Assembly: GCA_910587175.1 (NCBI GenBank)
Contig: CAJULH010000010.1
Coordinates: 1 to 52,148 of the forward strand
Length of the DNA: 52,148 bases
DNA from: Candidatus Gastranaerophilales bacterium
GTDB lineage: Bacteria > Cyanobacteriota > Vampirovibrionia > Gastranaerophilales > Gastranaerophilaceae
Direction of reading: 5' to 3'
Shown here: positions 50,232 to 52,148 of the stretch, piece by piece
Numbering within the stretch: position 1 is the first letter of the stretch
How the letters are laid out: each line of letters starts with the position of its first letter
Position numbers and translations under genes: made by a program
The notes under the pieces: model-generated
What the model saw: only the letters and a program-made list of their open reading frames with translations
The model's database searches: none
Told to the model about the DNA's origin: nothing

Positions 50232-50258
50232 ACTAAAAAAGCCCTGATTTTGGGCTTT
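50232..50258 (-). terminator. Terminator between the two tRNA-Gly genes
   Basis: AAAGCCC/GGGCTTT (50238-50244 and 50252-50258) with a 7-nt loop is followed on the minus strand by six Ts. It lies 105 nt after the 3' end of tRNA-Gly(UCC). Confidence 0.8.
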
Positions 50259-50362
50259 GCATTTAATGGAGCAAAATTTACATAAGTTTCAGCTTGCATA
50301 TGCAAAACCTGACAAAATCGAAACCTTATCCGGCAAAATCTCTAACCCCAATGTTTTAAAAG

Positions 50363-50438
50363 TGGAGCGGACGACGAGGCTCGAACTCGCAACAACTTGC
50401 TTGGAAGGCAAGGACTCTACCAATTGAGTTACGTCCGC
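50363..50438 (-). tRNA. tRNA-Gly (anticodon UCC), CCA encoded
   Basis: The 76-nt cloverleaf on the minus strand has acceptor GCGGACG/CGTCCGC, D-arm CTCAATTGGTAGAG, anticodon loop CTTCCAA (UCC), T-arm GCGAGTTCGAGCCTCGT, U73 and an encoded CCA. It reads GGA and GGG codons. A palindromic element built from its 5' sequence lies 31 nt upstream. Confidence 0.95.
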
Positions 50439-50467
50439 AAATATTAAGTTTTCAATGTTTCTGCTTT

Positions 50468-50531
50468 CTGTAACTCAATTGGAGTTTGCGGTCAAGCCAC
50501 ATTTACCTTTGGTAAAATGAGTTACGTCCAC
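50468..50531 (-). repeat. tRNA-Gly 5'-half palindromic element
   Basis: On the minus strand the element begins GTGGACGTAACTCA (50518-50531), matching 13 of the first 14 nt of tRNA-Gly(UCC). It ends CCAATTGAGTTAC (50470-50482), an exact inverted copy of tRNA nucleotides 7-19. A TTTACC/GGTAAA hairpin (50502-50507 and 50511-50516) lies beside the first arm. The layout is the same as at tRNA-Trp, but with Gly sequence in the arms. Confidence 0.75.
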
Positions 50532-50540
50532 ACTTAACGA

Positions 50541-50579
50541 TGAAATTTTTAAGAAATTTGCTTTCCGTTAAAAATTTCA
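50541..50579. repeat. 12-bp perfect inverted repeat
   Basis: TGAAATTTTTAA (50541-50552) and TTAAAAATTTCA (50568-50579) with a 15-nt loop. It has low GC, so the stem is weak; it may be part of the promoter region of the tRNA-Gly genes. Confidence 0.45.
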
Positions 50580-50767
50580 AACAGGCATTTGGTGTGTAAA
50601 GTCTGACAGACAACCTGCACCATACCCGATGCTATTAATTATTAAGTTGTCAAAATAGCATAAAAACCGCTACCCTTATTTTATACAACAAATCCTGTCT
50701 TATTTCAAGAGAAAATAAAAAAGAAAAACTTATTCCCGTACGGAAATAAAATATAAAGCCAAAAGTT

Positions 50768-50926
50768 GTGCCTGATGATATCAAAAGACAGATTGAAATA
50801 CTGCCGCAAGCCCTTGCAGATTCAACAAAAGAAGTGGATGAAAAATTTGGATATAAATCAGAAATCGGACAAAAAATTATTGAATATGTGAATAAAAACA
50901 TCAAAAATGTTGAAAAATATATCTGA
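50768..50926 (+). pseudogene. Short coding remnant (52 codons), probably the 3' end of a lost gene
   Basis: A frame from a GTG at 50768 to TGA 50924-50926 has protein-like composition (VPDDIKRQIEILPQALADST..., cut here), with two helices rich in Glu, Lys and Ile. There is no ribosome site and an in-frame stop lies a few codons upstream, so it looks like a C-terminal remnant. The minus-strand frame across it is hydrophobic shadow sequence. I do not know the parent family. It lies 86 nt before the helicase. Confidence 0.35.
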
Positions 50927-51012
50927 AAACTTTTACCCTTTTTAAACGACCCAGCACGATTGAAAAAATGATACAATTGACTGGTTAGAAACTGTATCCA
51001 AAAGGAAAAAAT

Positions 51013-52148
51013 ATGCTTCAAGCCGTACCAAAAGTAATAACCCAGGCATTTACGGGTAGTTTTATAAAAAAAATCTCGCAATATCTCCACGATTGTATAA
51101 GAGAAGAAGTAAAATCATCCACATTCCGCAACTTAAAAGGAGATAAGGATAATAAATGGGTGTTTTTAGACGGGGAAGAAAAACTTTTCACCGCCTTTGA
51201 TACGCCTTTGATGCTGGATGGTGCTAACAGTTTTTTAACAGAACTTATGGTTCAATCCGATATGAGCCAGAAAGAAAAATATTTAATTTACGGTTTTATG
51301 TTTTTGGTCGGAAAAAACGGTAAAAGCCGTAAAAACAATGAATTTTTGACCCCTCTTTTGTATGTACCCTGCAAACTGGAGCGCACAGGGAAAAATATAA
51401 AATTAACAGCTGAAGATGACATCCTCTCTTTAAATACAGGTGCCTTGGCGCAGCTTATTAAAAAAGACGAGGAAGAAGAGGTGGATGCTTTGCTATCAGG
51501 ACTTTTAGAAGTAGTACCCGAGCTGCCTTTAAATGAGGATGCACTTGAAATATTTTTAACCACACTGAAATCTGTCGTACCAGATGTGGAAATAAGCACA
51601 GCAAGTGCATTTACGGAAGATGATTCCCTTGATTACCATGCAGATGCTGATGAATTTTATTCAAACACAATTGAAAGCCTTGATGAACTTGAAGAAATAG
51701 ACTATGACGCCATTGAAACAATGAAGCAAAAGCCGAAAGTAAAGGTGGAAAAGCTATGTCTGCAAAGAAAACAGGCTGTTATATTAACCAAAAGACCATC
51801 AGTCACAGCGGGGGTGCTTCATGAACTTTTACAAATAGGTGAAAAACCTTTCGGAACAATAAAAGAAACCGCCCTAAACATTATTCAGGAAGAATATTTA
51901 ACATCAAAAGGCAAGCAGGTACCCGTAAAAGAGCCTGAAATTAAAGATTTCTTCCCTGTAACTCCGCTTTCTTTGAGCGATTCCCAGGAAGACGTGATAA
52001 GAAAAATTGAAGAGAATGATTTCCTTGCAGTATACGGACCTCCGGGCACGGGAAAATCCCAAACCATTGTAAATCTTGTTTCCCACCTTATTGCAAACGG
52101 CAAAACAGTGCTTGTGGCAAGCAGAATGGATAAAGCTGTAGATGTTGT
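51013..52148 (+). CDS. Superfamily 1 helicase (AAA_11/DNA2-like), 5' part, runs off the window
   Basis: An ATG at 51013, with AAAGGAAAA just upstream, opens a frame that reaches the window end (378 codons). The N-terminal 335 residues are an uncharacterised domain with FLDGEEKLFTAFDTPL near 55 and a very acidic middle (about 150-240). At about 336-350 lie LAVYGPPGTGKSQTIVNL (Walker A) and then VLVASRMDKAVDV (motif Ia), both typical of SF1 helicases of the Upf1/DNA2 type. Q-motif-like DSQEDVI precedes the P-loop. It may act in DNA repair or in phage defence; the missing C-terminal part would decide. It is not listed with a stop because the gene continues. Confidence 0.85.
   Translation, partial: MLQAVPKVITQAFTGSFIKKISQYLHDCIREEVKSSTFRNLKGDKDNKWVFLDGEEKLFTAFDTPLMLDGANSFLTELMVQSDMSQKEKYLIYGFMFLVGKNGKSRKNNEFLTPLLYVPCKLERTGKNIKLTAEDDILSLNTGALAQLIKKDEEEEVDALLSGLLEVVPELPLNEDALEIFLTTLKSVVPDVEISTASAFTEDDSLDYHADADEFYSNTIESLDELEEIDYDAIETMKQKPKVKVEKLCLQRKQAVILTKRPSVTAGVLHELLQIGEKPFGTIKETALNIIQEEYLTSKGKQVPVKEPEIKDFFPVTPLSLSDSQEDVIRKIEENDFLAVYGPPGTGKSQTIVNLVSHLIANGKTVLVASRMDKAVDV

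Noticed and set aside
50650..51090. 146-codon minus-strand frame
   Set aside because: It is the hydrophobic shadow of the plus-strand remnant at 50768-50926 and of the helicase start; no ribosome site or family match.
1..52148. CRISPR arrays, insertion sequences, prophage or rRNA genes
   Set aside because: No regularly spaced repeat array, transposase, integrase, phage structural gene or rRNA signature is visible on either strand.

Overview
The window is AT-rich bacterial chromosome with dense, mostly vertical housekeeping content. No rRNA, phage module, insertion sequence or CRISPR array is visible. The gene set (Min system, PilT, AMIN-type cell-wall amidase, RicT, LuxR-type response regulator, complete de novo pyrimidine operon, PEP carboxykinase) fits a fermentative bacterium. 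Several proteins carry a short N-terminal tag ending in FKG or FTA, a habit I associate with gut Melainabacteria/Vampirovibrionia (order Gastranaerophilales, non-photosynthetic relatives of Cyanobacteria). That placement is inference from gene style, not from a marker search.

Layout. 1-6 kb: start of pnp (minus), an FKG-tagged pentein/deiminase-like protein, a fold-type I aminotransferase, and a plus-strand pair of secreted zincin and membrane glycosyltransferase. 6-9 kb: a minus-strand translation cluster rpmG, tRNA-Trp, secE, nusG, rplK, rplA, followed by a GtrA-family membrane gene where rplJ would be expected. 9-11 kb: pilT and a small XRE regulator. 11.3-20.7 kb: one minus-strand operon pyrK-pyrD-pyrE-pyrB-pyrC-pyrF-carA-carB covering UMP synthesis, with a terminator-like hairpin in its leader. 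21-27.3 kb (plus): an unknown small protein, a second pyrF, ald-proB-proA, and nadA. 27.3-30.4 kb: divergent amidase and metallophosphoesterase. 30.6-33.7 kb: minC-minD-minE and rplI. 34.3-36.8 kb: rsfS, ricT and a kinase-like FTA-tagged gene that sits between two copies of a 31-bp repeat. 36.8-41.6 kb: SNF2 helicase, an XRE regulator divergent from a 51-residue ORF, and a pair formed by an unknown GFWG-repeat protein and a CoA-dehydratase-activase-like ATPase. 41.7-47.9 kb: ahcY, a divergent ATP-type pckA with a structured RNA candidate 3' of it, a response regulator, gap, and a LOG-family gene. 47.9-52.1 kb: small membrane proteins, an XRE regulator, two tRNA-Gly genes, and the start of a superfamily 1 helicase that leaves the window.

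The most unusual signals are non-coding. Next to tRNA-Trp (two tandem copies) and tRNA-Gly(UCC) (one copy) lie elements of roughly 60-77 nt. Their outer arms are inverted copies of the 5' end of the neighbouring tRNA, enclosing a small hairpin. The arms match the local tRNA in each case, Trp at one site and Gly at the other, and each element sits about 26-31 nt upstream of the tRNA or of the previous copy. I do not recognise these as a described element. Other leads are a set of promoters whose -10 box ends 6-7 nt before the ATG (leaderless mRNAs), the repeat-flanked kinase-like gene, the GFWG/activase pair, and the RNA candidate 3' of pckA.
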